NCBI RefSeq assembly: GCF_047663525.1
Contig: NC_092604.1
Span: forward strand, 11,085,501-11,149,500
DNA from: Anas platyrhynchos
Taxonomy: Eukaryota; Chordata; Aves; Anseriformes; Anatidae
Length of the DNA: 64,000 nucleotides
Reading direction: 5' to 3'
The notes under the pieces are model-generated. The model was not told where the DNA came from and made no database searches. It worked only from the letters and a program-made list of their open reading frames with translations. The position numbers and the translations under genes are program-made. This document shows, piece after piece, positions 1 to 14,083 of the stretch (within the stretch, counting starts at the first letter, position 1; the number at the start of each line of letters is the position of its first letter).

Positions 1-3000
1 CAAAGCCTGTCCAGACTCATCAGCAGATTTGAAGCTATCTTCATGGGCATCGATTTCCCCCTATGAAATGCGAAGTGAATAAGTTGTTTTTACAAGTTAG
101 CTTAGCATAGTTTCAGAACATGAAAACGACTGTTGAAAATAACAGACACAACAGCCTGGATACCTAAATTATAAATGTTAAACTATCTGTAAATACATCA
201 CACTGAACGTGAAAGCTATAATCAAATGTATCACCTTACAATGAAGATAAGGCAAGTATAAATTCATATGTTAAACAGAAACTAAGGGTTGGTTTCAAGC
301 TGCATTCTTACTTATAGCAATTCTTCCTGACAGAGGATTAACACAGTTGTTAGTCCAACTGATTGCTATCAGGTCTAATTATTTTTGATAAATTACCACC
401 ATAAGCACTCTTAAATACTTACTTATTAGTGTATAAACTTGCTATCAAGAACCACAAAGTACAAAATCTTAAATCGGAACAGACAGCAACCCATACTGCA
501 TGATCAAAGGCCTTTAGTGATACAACATTAGCAGCTCTGACTCAGAGACTGCATTAAACACACAAATCAGTCTTTAGGTGTTGCTGACTGGATTTGGCTA
601 ACCATTATACCTTATGTTCCTGATGTCTATCTAGAAGGGCTTCTGCTCCAGCCACGTCATTGGCAAGTTCATCAGCATTTATCAGAGCCTTCATCTCAGT
701 TACCCAGCTAGTGAGGTCTCGGAAGTCCGCCAGAAAGCGCTGCAACCTTATAAAAACAACAGAAAAAATGGCTGGGAAACATTCGTAGGCACAGTTTCTC
801 AATCCTTACACCAAAGATAGGGGTTACAAACATAAAAGCTGTTCCTCAGGTTGAAAGCAGACAAGACAATACCAAAATGCAATTAGAACATTAAATAAAT
901 AAGCTCTCAACCTAATAAAAGAGTCTTTTAAAGTCAGGAAAATGCTAAGTTTAAAAACAAGTGGGATACCTTTTGATAGTTCTCCAAGATATGTTTTGCA
1001 TATAACTTATATTGAAAGGAAAATGAATACTCTTATATATAAGCCTGTATGCTGAAGACAACAGATACCAAGACAGTTCTCAGAGTGTCTTAAGATAGCC
1101 CAGGGGACTGCTTCTGTCACAATCACGTGTGCCTGTGTGTGGTGGACTGACAGAAAATTTCAACTGCACATACCTCAGCCTCAGAACAAACAAACGAATT
1201 CTCAGATTCCTTTCAGCATGTCTTTACAATTACTGCCTTTGGCATATGCTTAACACTCATCAAAAAAAGTGATCGGTTTCTGATTCTCTTTTAAATTTGT
1301 TGTCAAATGATTTGACTACTGTATATTGTTCGGTGAACTAGACTATTTCTGAAAATATATACCATAATCATCCCCAAATTTTGTAGTCTCCCTTTCTTCC
1401 CCTCCAACAGTACTATTATCAAATTTGAAGAAGGAAGAAGGGAAAGCAAAAAAGGCTGTTTTGGCAAGACAGTATTCCTACCTGTAGGAGTCATTAAGGC
1501 GAGCATGCCTCTCTGCTGCCAGAGTTCGGATCTGTTCCCAGTTGGCAATGAGTTCCTCCCGTTTCACTTGAATTTGAGAAGCATTTATTGGGTGAGACTG
1601 CTGCAAACGGTCAGCTTCTGCACAAAGGGCCTTAACCTAAACCCAGTCACAAACAGGGAGTAAGCTTCTAGCCTTTTACAAGCAGGTTACATTGTTTAAA
1701 TCGTAGGTAAAATGCATCTCTTATGGGTACCTTATCTTCCAAAGCTGCAAGATCTCTTTCCAGGCCTTCATGCTTACGCAGCAAAGCCTGTACACTGGCC
1801 AAGTCTCTGCCAAAATCATCTGAAGCCATCAACTGCCCTTTCTCCTTAATCCAGCTGATAGTTTCATCCACATCCCTTCAAAAGAAAGCACAAGCTGAAA
1901 GCAGTCTACCTTTTATGGAAAAGGTAGGATGTTTTCACTTATCACAGGCATACTGGCAATACAAATCCAAAAATAAACACTGAAGCCAACTGCAATTAAA
2001 AAAAATACATATATATATTTGTATACATATAATTTTTAATCTCAAAAAGCCTTCAAATGTGTTGGCAGGCCATTCTTCAGATGCTGTCATGAGATGCAAA
2101 TAAGGACTTAAAGCACAACTGGTCCACTTTCCACTTTGGACCCTTCTCCAATTTAATTAAGGCAAACTTCAAAAAATAACATAAAGAGCAGATGAGAACA
2201 ATTGGACTGACAGCTAGACAGCTATAGAAAAAATAGCCTCTTGTGGCTCATATAAGATGGAACTGGAGGAAGAAGCTCTCAGAGTAAAGGGTGGGAAAAC
2301 TGCCATGAGCAAGAATGAACAGAACTGCCAGGTGGTGAAAACCTAAATCAGAAGGACTGTTCTAAGGGAATTCTAGAACAAGGTCCTCATTCAAAGAATC
2401 ACGAGGAAGAATAAAATAAAAACAGACAACGGTAGCACTTCTCACATTACTGGTTGTAGCTGAATGAATCATTAGACATCCACATGAATATAAAATCAAC
2501 TTCAGCAGACCCAGCCAGGATCATACCTGTTGAAGCGCTGAACTTCAGCTGCCCCAAAGAGTTTCCCTTGCCTCTGAAGGGCAAGCCCCTTAAGACGCTG
2601 CCAGCTCGCATTTACTTCATCCTGTTTGGACTTTATAAGTTCCTCCTCAGGGTGCTGTTCCTAGTAAACAAAGGAAAAATGCTATTTCCGTGTATTCCGG
2701 GACTTTATATCCATTGACAAAACCTCAAAACACCACTGTTTTCCAAGAAATCAATTTACAATTACTGTAGTTTCCACGAGCTCTCGGTTCAATAGTTTTC
2801 CTAAAGCATCACTGTGTAAACATTCAATATTCTTGCAATAGTCTAAGTTTCCCTATGAACTAATTAGTCAACAGGAAGAGGGCTGTAAACAATATCTATT
2901 TTTTCCTGGATTTTTTTCCAGTACTGTGCAGTCTCCACCTTTGCTCAAGCTCCAGATGACATAGTAGAAGAGAAGATATGTAAAACTTGGTTGTCCAAGG

Positions 3001-6000
3001 GAAACACCTTTAAACTCAAATATTACAATTTGTCTTACAAATCACTACTCTCCACATTTTCATCAACCTTCTCAGTGGAGGCAGTTACTCAAACCGTACA
3101 GCAAAAGAACACATGAATCGGATGATAGCCCCTGAAGGTTAAAATAGCCATGTCTCCAACACATATACAGTAAAATTATAAATGTCTCCTACCAAACTGG
3201 CAGGGGAGGGAAGGAAGTTGCAGACAAAAGCTTGCTGTGTTATGCCAGACTTGCCAGGAGAGATTTTCAACACACATGCATGTTTACCTGGATAAGTTTG
3301 CCAGCAAACTGGTTCACTTCATTTACTCTTTCCTCATGAGCTGCGAGGTCTGTCTGGAACTCTTCAAACTTCTTTTGCAAAACCTCAACATGCTCTAAGT
3401 CCTGGCCAAGCTCTTCTGAGGTCACTATTGCTTCCTAGCATGATGGAAAAAAAAAAAAAAAGTATATTTCAGTTTAACTTATGAGAAATCACAACCAGAG
3501 ATCAGAAAGCAAATTGTGCTAATGTTGGAATAGGCCAAGGAGAGTTATAATCACTGTGTTTAAAATCATATGTAAAAATATCTTCCTTCAAAATATAAAT
3601 ACCTCCCACCCCACACCTTTACTTTAGAACATCCTGGATCGCTATGGGTCCATTTTCAAGTCATTGAATATTACAAATCCCATTATCATAGGTTCTCTGT
3701 TCTGTGTGTGATGATCATGACTACAACAACACTGTTACTGAAACAAAATACGCATGGAAAAAACATACTTTTATAACAACAAAATAATTGGCTATGCAGT
3801 GACTAGAATTTGTTTACATTTTTAGATTATTTATGGGCTTTTGCCCATATTATCTGTATTCTCATGCAAGATTTCTTTATGAAAATTGCATCGTCAGATT
3901 CTGTAACAGTTACGCAGGGTTTAATGATTGAACCCACAGTGAAACAAAATACCAAACTATCATTAAGAAAACCCAGATGATCATTTTGTGGCTTTTCTTG
4001 ATATTGTGGTTTGCGGTCTGTTTCCTCAGAGTTCAAAGAATCAAAAGCCAACAGTTCTCTTGTAGCAAATGTCCTTTCAATGTGCATCTAAAGACATTCC
4101 AGTCATAAGAAATTATGTACATAGAGCTTGCTGGTTAGGCTGGCCACTTTCTATAATAAATCATTGAGAATATTAACAAAAATTTGCCTTTACATGTTGA
4201 AGTTTTCCCTTACAGGAAACTTGAATTTGATTGCTATGATAATTATGAAGGTCTTCTTAAAGCAAAGAAGAGACCTGATTAAGTTTAGCTATGCTCTCCA
4301 ACATGCAGGCTTCCTCTCTTCCTCTAGTACCTTTTTTAAGTGGCTGCAAAAGAGCAGTGGTTTGCAGATGTACTGCTTAGACAATATAAATAAACTAAAT
4401 AAAATGTATTAGTGCCTTTAAAAGCTTTGTTTGTCTACCTGAGCTCCAGCAACTATATGTTGATATATTTCCATATAAATGCATCAGATTTTCCCTCGAG
4501 AACACAGTAAATGCAGGTAATAATATACCTTGTCATTGATCCAGTCCAAGACATCTTCGCATTCCCGTAAGTACTGCACCAGCTTTTGTGCTTGCAACAG
4601 TTTGACTCCCTTCTCTCTCATTTTTTCCAAGAGTAATTCCCATAGCCGGTGCAGCTCCTGCAGCCGAGTCTAGAACAATAGGATGGTGATATTAAAATCC
4701 TGTAGCAGATGAGATTAAATTTATTCCCTTCTTGTTCTTAAAAATAAAATATTTTTTCCCCAAAGTTTTATGTTCCTAAATCTTACATTAGAAAAAGGGT
4801 GGAAAAACCTCATTAAGTTTTCATCTCGAGTAATTAGTTTTCAAATGATACAAAATGATACAACAACACAAAGCTAGAAATTACTGAACTGAGCATTCTT
4901 GTTTAAAGTCGAACTTGTGCCACTTTACAGTATTTTCACAGTTCCTCTTAGCCCCAGTCGCTAATATATTTAGCCAACAGTGTTAAGTAATATAACACTG
5001 AAGTGCTAGGAGCAATTACTAGGTTTAATATTGAGTCTTTATGGCTACATTCTGCCTTCCAAAACATTTGGGAACGACTATATATTTTATAGACAATTAA
5101 AAGAAAAACCGCACTCCCACACAGGGACACAACTTGCAAAACAGGAAAGTATCTGCTCCACCCAGCATCTCTAACGCTTTGCTCATCTAGATCTGAAACT
5201 TGAAAGTCACGCTAGAGAAGCTTTTGAACATCGACCATGGGTGGATACATCTTTAATCCACTTAGAAAGTTCAGTTAGGTAGGTTTCAAGGGAAGAAAAA
5301 GCCCACACTACTCCATTTCCTAGCACTGCCCCAAAGGATAGTGCAAACTGTCAGCCAAGGAGGAAAGAAGATACTGCAAACAGGAGTTGCACTGCACAGC
5401 CGAAAGTTTCACCTACTCGTAAGTGGAGCCCAACTTGGGTGGCAGTTACTATTGGGCGCTGTGCAGTCCTGTACGGTGTGAAAGACTGAACCATTAAAAA
5501 ACAAATTGTCACTCCAAGCAGAACATGAGTAAGAACTGACATTGAGCAGCACAGCTAAGATGCAGCATTATTTAAGGTCACTCATCCAAAAGCATTTTTT
5601 TCTATTAGCAGTATAGATTATGTGGTCACAATGAGATTTCTAAAATTTTAATTGCCTTAGAATGTTTTATTAAATAACATATGAAGAAGTACTTCTGCTT
5701 TCCTTAGTCACTACTTTCATAATCTCATTATGTGCCTGAAAAGTTCTCAGTTAAGTTTTGATAATCACTACAAAAATACCACAGGTGTTTTTCTTTTCAA
5801 AAGTTAAACCGGCTCACATCCAAAACATATAAAAGATTATTTAAATAACTCTAAGTACACAGACTTAACCAACACTGAAGCAAGTTCGCTGAGGCCCAGA
5901 CACAGCAGATCTAATAAAATTAGGCCTAGAAAAGAAGTTGCTGTACAAAACCAAAAATTAGCTTTTCATTGTGGGGTGTGTGAATGTATGTACCTGCATA

Positions 6001-7933
6001 GATATACAGGAATAAGAAAACCCTAATAATATCCAGAGAAAAATGAGAATACATACAAGAAGGAAAAGAGTAGAAGGCAACTCTTAAGGCCTTATTTAAA
6101 AGTTATAATTGTTGAAACTTTAAAAAAATGTGATTATCACTCAAATATTGTCAAGTGTAATCCTGCCTCGTGCAGCAACGAAGATTTTAAAAATGCATGA
6201 CATTGCATTGCACAAGTTGGGAGATTAAAAACAATCACAGATCTCAGAAAGGGTCTGAAGGAAGCTTACTGCCCGCTACTGCGAGGCACCTGTCCTACGA
6301 GGCTTTCCCTGCTGCACACACAGGGCTGTACTTGGAGCTCATACAAAAAGCTGTGGAATGCAAGTTCAAAGAGGGTTGGACGTACAGCCAGTACAGCTTA
6401 ACCACAAGGTTAAGATCACCAGAGACCTGGTCTGGGCCAGAGCAGACAAATTAAATCTCTGAAGTTTACTGATGATGTTGTGTGTATTACTTATAATTAT
6501 TATTGTAGAAAATTAGTGTTATATAAGCAAAAAATGCATTTCTTTTTTTCAAATCAAAAATTATGCAATGCCCCTGACATCAGGCCTTGTTAATTTGCTG
6601 CTTCTTGATAGTGTGCCATTTTGGGAACAATCACAAGCATAATTAATCATCTGCCTTGTGACTTTCAACATGTCTTTGAATTCCTGATGATTTTCCTGTC
6701 CAAGTTCCTGGACTCGACAGGCAGACAGCTCACTTGCAAACTGGATCCAAGAAAAGATAAGAGCTTGGTGCTCAACAGAAAAGAAACATCTGTAAAGCTT
6801 CTGAAATACAAATTATCTTGCAATTTCACTAGTCAAATTATCGGTAGTATTTCTGAAAGTGTTTTAGAACATAGAGCTATCTGTGTAACATACAAAAAGT
6901 CTTAAAGGAAAAGCCTGTAAGAGGGAAAAAATCGTTTTAAAACTCACTCTTATGGTTTCAGATGCAAAATGGCTTTCATTGATCATCTGATTTCCAGTCT
7001 CGTCCAGTTTAACAATAGCCCCTGAATTGGCCTGCACCTCAGCTTCAAAGGCTTGGTGCTTCTGCAGCTTTCCCTGCAAACAGAACATCAAAGAACATGG
7101 CTGAGAGCTGATGCACAGCCCTCCTCCACATATCCTAGCATCAAGATTTTTAGTGTATTTTGTGCATATTTAGTACTGAAAAACAAACAATAAAATAGCG
7201 CAGTTGAAGTCATAGCTGTACCATATGTTTCACAGTGGATACAAGCATCCCAAATTTCAGATATTTCATTATTGTATTTGCTCTTGTACATGAGAGTGTT
7301 CAAACATCTGAGAACCCATCAGCTAGTTCCACCCACACGAGTTAATTTTCTACAAATAGCCTTTTTGTGGAAACAATAAGAATTTTTTCACAGTTATTTA
7401 CAGAGCCAAAAAGACCAACAAATTCTAGGATTAATCCCTGCTGGTTTTACACTACGTTGCACTGAATAACATTTTCTACTCTGATCTAGCATATAATCCA
7501 TTATTAGAAATATTCCAATTATATCAGCAAAGAAACTGGGCTTTTAAAGAATACTTTGCAAGGCTGCATGTATTTGCATCCATCTTTCCTCACTACTCTC
7601 AGATCAAGCTACATTTCTGCTTTAGTTCTGTCTATTCCAGTTGACCTGGTATGCCCTAATATTAGTAGTAGAACATAAAATGGCAGTTGGACTTGCCTGT
7701 AAATTGCTTGGGTCTTTGTAATTTTCATCAGATGCTATCTGGAGTTTCTCTTGGATCCATTTTTCAAGCTCATCTGCATCACGCTGGAAAAACTGGAATC
7801 GATAAGAATCTTCAAGTTTTTGGCGCCTGAGAGAAGATAGTTCCTTGAACCTGTGGTAACGGTCCAAAACTTGTTGACGCCTTTCTTGGATGTCTTCTGC
7901 TGTTTCCAACACTTTCACACCACTTGGATCCAT
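1..7933 (-). CDS. SPTAN1: Alpha-II spectrin (non-erythroid), N-terminal 427 residues, partial
   Basis: Spectrin alpha chain, which pairs with beta chains to form the submembrane actin-linked cytoskeleton. Nine coding exons join in frame with canonical acceptors: 7697-7933 (start ATG at 7931-7933, exon begins 7936), 6948-7073, 4529-4669, 3288-3434, 2527-2660, 1731-1875, 1482-1636, 611-746 and 1-60, the last cut by the window edge. They encode 427 residues of a protein that is about 2,470 long in the family. Residues 1-79 begin [19 protein letters not shown] and hold the lone partial-repeat helix used for tetramer formation, then the start of repeat 1. The rest is a series of about 106-residue three-helix spectrin repeats, with conserved Trp residues such as WIQEK, DWINDK, SWIKEK and SWVTEM. 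The intron after the first coding exon has a GC donor. The protein is nearly identical to vertebrate alpha-II spectrin, so identity is very secure. Confidence 0.97.
7691..7697 (-). other. SPTAN1: Non-canonical GC 5' splice site of the SPTAN1 intron after coding exon 1
   Basis: On the minus strand the first coding exon ends TTACAG and the intron begins GCAAGT. The next exon starts at 7073 after TTTGCAG, and the joined frame reads [12 protein letters not shown], as expected for alpha-II spectrin. Apart from the C the donor matches the U1 consensus perfectly, which is typical of real GC-AG introns. Confidence 0.9.
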
Positions 7934-8308
7934 TTTCTGGAAGCCAAATAAACCTCAGTTAACATTCTGTTTGTATTATAAACCAAAGGTAGGGAAGGAA
8001 GAAATCCATGAAAGAACCTGGTTTTTTTGTGTGTGTTTTCTGTTGCTGTTTTTTTTTTTAATCGCACGTGGTTTATATATAGTATTACTCTGTGTGCGCA
8101 GATATGTATATAAAATATAAATATTATACACAGAAATAAACGAAAACACACTTCTAGCAGAAAACCATGGGAAAAGATGATTGGACAAAGGCATTTAACA
8201 TCAACCTGTCTTAGAAAAATATGGCTGCTGTATATTGGCCATCTCAAATTGTGTTATGGAAGCATCCAACACAAATTATAAAATGTGCTTTAAAAATGTG
8301 TTTGTGCA

Positions 8309-8347
8309 CATATGTGTATATACGTCTGTGTATATATATATATACAT
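8309..8347. repeat. Alternating TA/TG microsatellite
   Basis: Alternating purine-pyrimidine tract of TG and TA dinucleotides inside SPTAN1 intron 1, ending in about seven TA steps. Confidence 0.85.
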
Positions 8348-8497
8348 GCAGATATATAAAAGCAAGATGTTTCTTGTACATCTAGTACAATGCGGAAACA
8401 TTTTATTTAAAATACTGAATATAGATAAACTAATTAATGTATATTATATTAATATATGACTATTTCTTAAAGGACAGCTAACCGGCCCCCAGGAGTA

Positions 8498-8562
8498 CAT
8501 ATATACACATATATACACATATCTACATATATTATACATGCATGTATATACACATGTGTGAC
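8498..8562. repeat. CATATATA-type simple repeat
   Basis: Imperfect tandem repeat of about 10 bases (ATATACACAT copies) running into alternating TA/CA. It lies 150 bases from the previous microsatellite, in SPTAN1 intron 1. Confidence 0.85.
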
Positions 8563-10360
8563 ACACGTCTACCCCCTGCTCTTGCAGACAATTAGGAAGT
8601 TATGAAACCACCCCGCCACTCCCTACACAAGTTTTGAAAAGCCAATACCGAGACTCACATTGCGTTTCACAGATCTGATGTTGTGAGCACACAAGGAATT
8701 AAAGGAGCATTTTGTATACCTAACGATCCTGCTGACTGAAAACCTTTACGCACTGCTTTCCACACTACGACCTGGTATTTTTACCGCAGCCACCAAAGAA
8801 CTGATTATCGCTCTGCTTTATCTATCTAGGGTTCTATTAAAATTGGGGTAACCTTTACTTTTTAATTCCTAAACATTCAAAACGCAATTTGATTTTCACT
8901 AAGCGTATGCATGAGGACAGCAGCGTTACACCAATTAAAGAGCAGACTCATTATGGTCACTGGAGTCTGGCTACCGAGGCAGTCATTTGCCAACCCGCTG
9001 TGCATATCAAGAGGCTGTTGCAACAAACACTCCGCGCGTGAACAATCGCGCGGTTGATGTCTGGGTGTCCAAGTGTTTACACGGAGAGCACAGTCAATGC
9101 TTTTATTCTAAATGTTGTGAGCACCGAACTAAACGTGCTTCCCATCAATGCTATCAAGTAGGAAGAAACGACGTGTGGAAGCGCACATCGAAAGACACAG
9201 GCGAGCTCTAAACTACGCTGCTAGATATTCAATTATGTTATTTAGTCGTTAGCTAGCCACATGCTTTAATTAGAGCCATATCTTGCATAATGCTATGAAA
9301 AACCCCACGGGTTGGAACGCTATCTCCAGGGCCATGTTTGCTGTTTGGTTTCCAAGCACTCGTAGAGGGCCCATCTGATAGAAGGGAACATATGGGGGCG
9401 AGCTCACACGTCCCCAGCTCCCTCCCCGCAGTCCCACCCCGCGCAGGGCAGCGTTCTGGCAGCAGTTGTTACTCCGGTGAACTCTGAGCCCTGACTGCAT
9501 TGCGGCACTTTAAGGAAGGAAGGAAGGAAAATTCAGCTTTGTTTTCTCCTCCAGGCCTGCGTGTTTCATTTCTTACTGCCAAAAGGGGCGAGGAAAATAC
9601 GGTCTGTGGGGGCTGTGCAGTTCATTTGGGTTCATCTGGCTGGGGTACCAATGGCTCCACTCGACTGGGGAATTGGAGTTTTAAAAGACCGAATCCTGAA
9701 CACAGCCTGAGCTCAACCATAGCTGTTTTCCTGGGAAAGCGGCCGTTTCGAGCGCTGCTTCACGCTGCCTTCCCCTACAGACAGACAGCAGGCGAGAAAA
9801 GATGGTTATTGCTAAAAGACTTCCTTGCCTGTGCTGCTACATTGTGTTTGAATCCAGCAACTCTTTTTTTATTTTTAACAGAATGTGTTCAGGAGAAACA
9901 CAGTGGCAGACAGCCCAAACGCCCCGCTGTATCCTATCTCGCCCCTCGTTCTGGTGAAGGGCATTACCAGGAAAAAACAAAACCCGGCTTGGTCTTAGGA
10001 ACACCGTGCAGTCAGCCTGTGTGTCAGTATTAGAAACAACCCCCAGAGGCCAAATGATTTCAAATCACTTTAAATTATTATTTCAAATGGTTAAATTAGA
10101 TTATTTAAATTAGTAAGTCATTTAAATTATTCAAATTGCTAAACTATTTTACATTAGAAGAAAGAAGGAGGCCTCCTGCGCTTTAGCCCGGTAGCTGGTT
10201 TGCCTCTCACCACACAGATCATGCAATCTGGCCCATCTTTTTGCTGGAATTGGTTAAAAGAAAGGCTCCCTTTATAACTACAGCAAGTCGAGCTAGTCAA
10301 TTGTAAAAGAAGTGCTTTGGTCTAGCAATAATAGACTGTTCTTTCCTGCAGCAGATCAGC

Positions 10361-10380
10361 TGACGTCAGCGAGCGGCCGC
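10361..10380. promoter_or_regulatory. Perfect CRE palindrome next to a NotI-type GC cluster (candidate intronic regulatory element)
   Basis: TGACGTCA lies at 10361-10368, followed by GCGGCCGC at 10373-10380, in a local CpG-rich patch of SPTAN1 intron 1. CREB/ATF proteins bind this octamer in general. The same octamer occurs in the SPTAN1 core promoter at 16732-16739. Enhancer or alternative-promoter function is inference. Confidence 0.4.
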
Positions 10381-10559
10381 GGTGCCAAAACGCGATCAGC
10401 AGCCACTAGGGAGCTCTGAACTCCAAAGTCATCGATGCTGCAGAGTGGTGCAGCCTACCTCCGGCGCTTCCAGGCGAGAGCTGCAGCATCCCCCTGGAAC
10501 ACAAAGCCATTCTCCGAGATGTTTCTAAGCCTTTTCGGTTCAGCTGCATCACCTGGTTT

Positions 10560-10750
10560 TTAGCCTAGAGAAGAGAAGGCTCCGGGGAGACCTTAGGGCT
10601 GCTGCCAGTGTTAAAAGGGGGCTGCAGGGAAGCTGGGGGGGGGCTCTGCATCAGGGAGAGGGGTGACAGGACAAGGGGGAATGGCTTTAAGCTACCCAAG
10701 GGTTTAGATGAGACACGAGGAAGGAATTCTGTATGGTGAGGGCAGTGGAG
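10560..10750 (+). mobile_element. CR1 LINE fragment, plus orientation
   Basis: The CR1-like order of phrases can be followed: TAGCCTAGAGAAGAGAAGG, a GGGGAGACCTTA-like block, the GGGCTCT block, GACAGGACAAGGGGGAATGG and a diverged GGAAGGAATTCTGTATGGTGAGGG block. The 3' end of the element is missing. It is antisense to SPTAN1. Confidence 0.65.
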
Positions 10751-13700
10751 AAGGCCTTTCCCTGGAAGCACCTGAGGACAGGGCGGGGACAGGGGTCTGG
10801 TGGGCGACCCGTGAGCTGCCCCCAGCCCAGGACACGCAGTGAAGCCAGGCTCAGAAAGGCTCAGCCTTCCTCCACCACACACGGCTGCCCTCCCAGCAGC
10901 AAGGCCGTGGAGAAGAGACAGCCTACCCCCAGCCACCTTTACCCACGCAGCCTGTCCCGGAGCAGACACGGCCCCACCCTGCCGCCGGGCGCAGCCTGCG
11001 CCGGGCTGATAAGCTCGGATAGAGTCCGAGCCCCAGGTGCCAGGCCCGGGGCTGCTGCTGCCCTCCTGCCTCCACACCAGCAGTCCCTCACAGCTCAGGG
11101 CTGTCTGCCACCCTGCGCCCATGCTGCAGTTTGGAAAGCTGCTCCGCTCTCACATCTCACCAAAGGGCGATCAGGAACACTTCGGTGCGCTGGTGCAGTG
11201 GTGTTGTTTTTAAAAAAAATAAAGAAAGTCTGAGCGAACTGAAGCCAAAATCTGAAGAAGGCAGACCAATAATAACTGGGCTGAGTGCTCTCAGCCGTGA
11301 AGCTCAGACCGTCAGCCTGCCCCAAGCCGTCCCAATTGCCCGCTGACACGCGGAGGGAGATGCACAGCTGCGGCGATCGACAGCCACCGCAGTGCAACAG
11401 CGGTGATGTCAGCAACATCATTCACGGCGGGCAAACAGCGGCGGCGAGGAGGGTTAGGGAGGAATTAGAGCGATGCCGGCAGGGCTGACACACAAGAGAT
11501 GTCAGCATTTCCCCCACCAAAACATCAGGAGGATGTTTCGGGGATTTAAAAAGTCAAACGTGACACGCATCGAGCGCGGTACAGTAGATTTTGGCAGATT
11601 TTTAAGAACAATTACATGAGGCTTAAAGAATTAAACCACTCTGCCTGAAAAGCAATCAGATATCCGTATATAAAGATCACTATCTGAAGATGTAGTAAAA
11701 TAATGACTTTCTGGTAAGACAAGTCCTGATGAGTTATGTGCACTCAGCACCCGTCCCTGGTGAGCCCTTTGCTCTCCCTGCCCAAACACTCCCTGCTCCC
11801 AGGCATTTCTGGGCTCCTCACACACTTCTGGGCTCCTCGCTGCCTTCTGTCACTGGAGCCACCAGCCCTGCGATCCGCCACTCCCTCCCTGCTGGGAGGG
11901 GAACGGATTGCTCATCTCTTTCTTGAAGCGAAGGAATGCGAATCCTGATCTTGGAAGCGAAAATAACCTTCGCGAGGAAAGGACGGAGGGGAAAAAGCAG
12001 GGCACGCTTCTCTCGTTTGCATTTGTTCTGCAGGCAGCTTCCTCAAACGGCTGGGTAAGAAGCAGGCCGACAGGTACACCTCGGACAAAACCACGGTGAC
12101 TGTTTGATTTAGTACTAAATCAGTTTGTGCGAGTCCTGCAGGTGAATAAAGGAGCTTCTGGAAGTGCCAGCTGCTGCTGCTGCTGCTAGGAAGGGAGCTG
12201 CAGGAGCATGTCGTGCTACAAAAGTGACCGGAGGATGTCCTGTCGTACACCCTATCCTGCAGATGTCAATGCTACTGAGAGAAAATTAATGCACACTCAT
12301 TTGGTTTGGTAAGAATTTAAAGCTACAATAAAGAAATGTCAAGGGGATACGTGCAGCAAAGCCCTACATCGCCGTTCTCCTGGCTGCCATCTCAGGTCTC
12401 CTAAAGACTGCGAAGCCCAAGGCAGAGAATCGAGTGCCTCGGTACGAAAGGAAGATGTGCTGAAGTCGGTGCTGAATTCCTCAGACTCCTAGAGCCCAAC
12501 CGCAGTGCAGCTGAAATCCTCGCATGCCCCAAAATTTCAGTTTGCATTACAGGGACACAAAAGCTGTGGCATTTAAACAAAGGTACAAATCAGATTTGAA
12601 CTGAAGCAGGCTGCAACCTGGTGCTTGAGGCCGATTAGAGGGTTTGTGCACAGCCTTAACTGTGCTTCTGAAGCCTGGAAGTCGATCACAAACCTGCTCT
12701 TTTAGGCATTCAGTCTTAACATTTTCATTCCACTATTCAAATAAGAGAGCTAAATCAGAGAAGCTGCACTAGACAGCCGAACTGCCTGTGTGAATTTGGT
12801 GCCTTTATGTTCCAGGTGCTTGGGTTTGGCTTTGTTTTCCATGTCAGACCTCTGACGAAACTATGCAGGGCTGGCAAGGGCTGCGCGCTGCTCCCAGGCT
12901 CCTCGGAAAGCAAATCACCTTGACTGCATTGCAGAAACGCAGGTAATGGGATATTATATAATTTATCCAGCATTTTCTATCCCTAGTTAGCATCTTTTCC
13001 TTATAATTTTAATTGTAGCACGTTTGCTATCATTTCCAGATAAAACCTTGTCGCTCGTGTTACCCAGGTGAAGTCCGAGCTTGGTCCACGCATCCTATTT
13101 ATTTCGCCATCACTGAACTGAGAATGGCACACATGAGCAGCTCGAGCACAGCATGGGGATTATAAATTTGTGCAGGCAGATGGAATGGGAACCAAGGCTA
13201 ACTTCAAACATTCTGCAATGTAAATCTTATGGTGGTTGATTTTTAGATGTTACAACTAAAAAGATATTGCTCAAGAACTCTTTAGAACAAAAAGCTCTTA
13301 GAGAAATAATCCACACCAACAGCCTGAACATGCTGAATGTTCAGACACCATTAAATGTTCACACACCATGCAGTACAGAGAGAAGTTAGAAAATTCAGAG
13401 TGTTAAAGGAAAGCCAGATCGGACTGAACACTGGAGTACAAATAAAGCATATGATGTACAGGACAAACTCCCAGATAAATGGCTTCTTGTTACAAACAGG
13501 TCATTGCAATAAAGGCAGGCAAGTGTGGCAATGACACTTCATGCATTACGTGAAAATACCTGGACTTTGACTTTACGAAACGATGACAACATGATGGAGG
13601 AATGTAGAGTCTGAAAGGGAGGGGGAAATCGAGATAACATTCAGCTAACTACAAGTGGAAGGACATAGCTCAACTCATTTTTCTCTCTCCAAAATGCATA

Positions 13701-14029
13701 TTCTGTCACAGCACGCATTCCATACTTTCCTGTTGGTTCCTTGCCACATACAACAACTTGGCATTATTGTTACGCAAGCTATTGCAAGCAACAGACCTCC
13801 CCATGCAAAAAAGGTTACAATTATCAGCAGGAAAACTTAATTACTTCGGTATGTGCTAACCTCTCCAGTTAATTAAAAAAGCAAACAAACAGCAAAAAAA
13901 CCTGTAACAATCTGAAGGTCAAAACAGAAAGTAAAGGAAGTTATCTGGACTTGGCAAATGACTCTTCTTGCTACACAGTAATCAAACGGGGTGGCATAAT
14001 TTAAAGACACAAATTCCGTGAGAAGGTTT

Positions 14030-14036
14030 TGAAAAA

Positions 14037-14083
<47 letters not shown>
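14030..14083. repeat. (A)n(TA)n microsatellite
   Basis: A run of A residues leads into about 17 uninterrupted TA dinucleotides, then ACAC. It lies in SPTAN1 intron 1 and is likely to be length-polymorphic. Confidence 0.95.

Noticed and set aside
9500-10033. 177-codon plus-strand open frame in SPTAN1 intron 1
   Set aside because: No recognisable domain, no splice support, low-complexity GC-rich context; likely chance.
10565-11233. Overlapping open frames on both strands (185 and 166 codons)
   Set aside because: They run through a CR1 fragment and GC-rich intron and show Pro/Gly/Ser-rich random composition.
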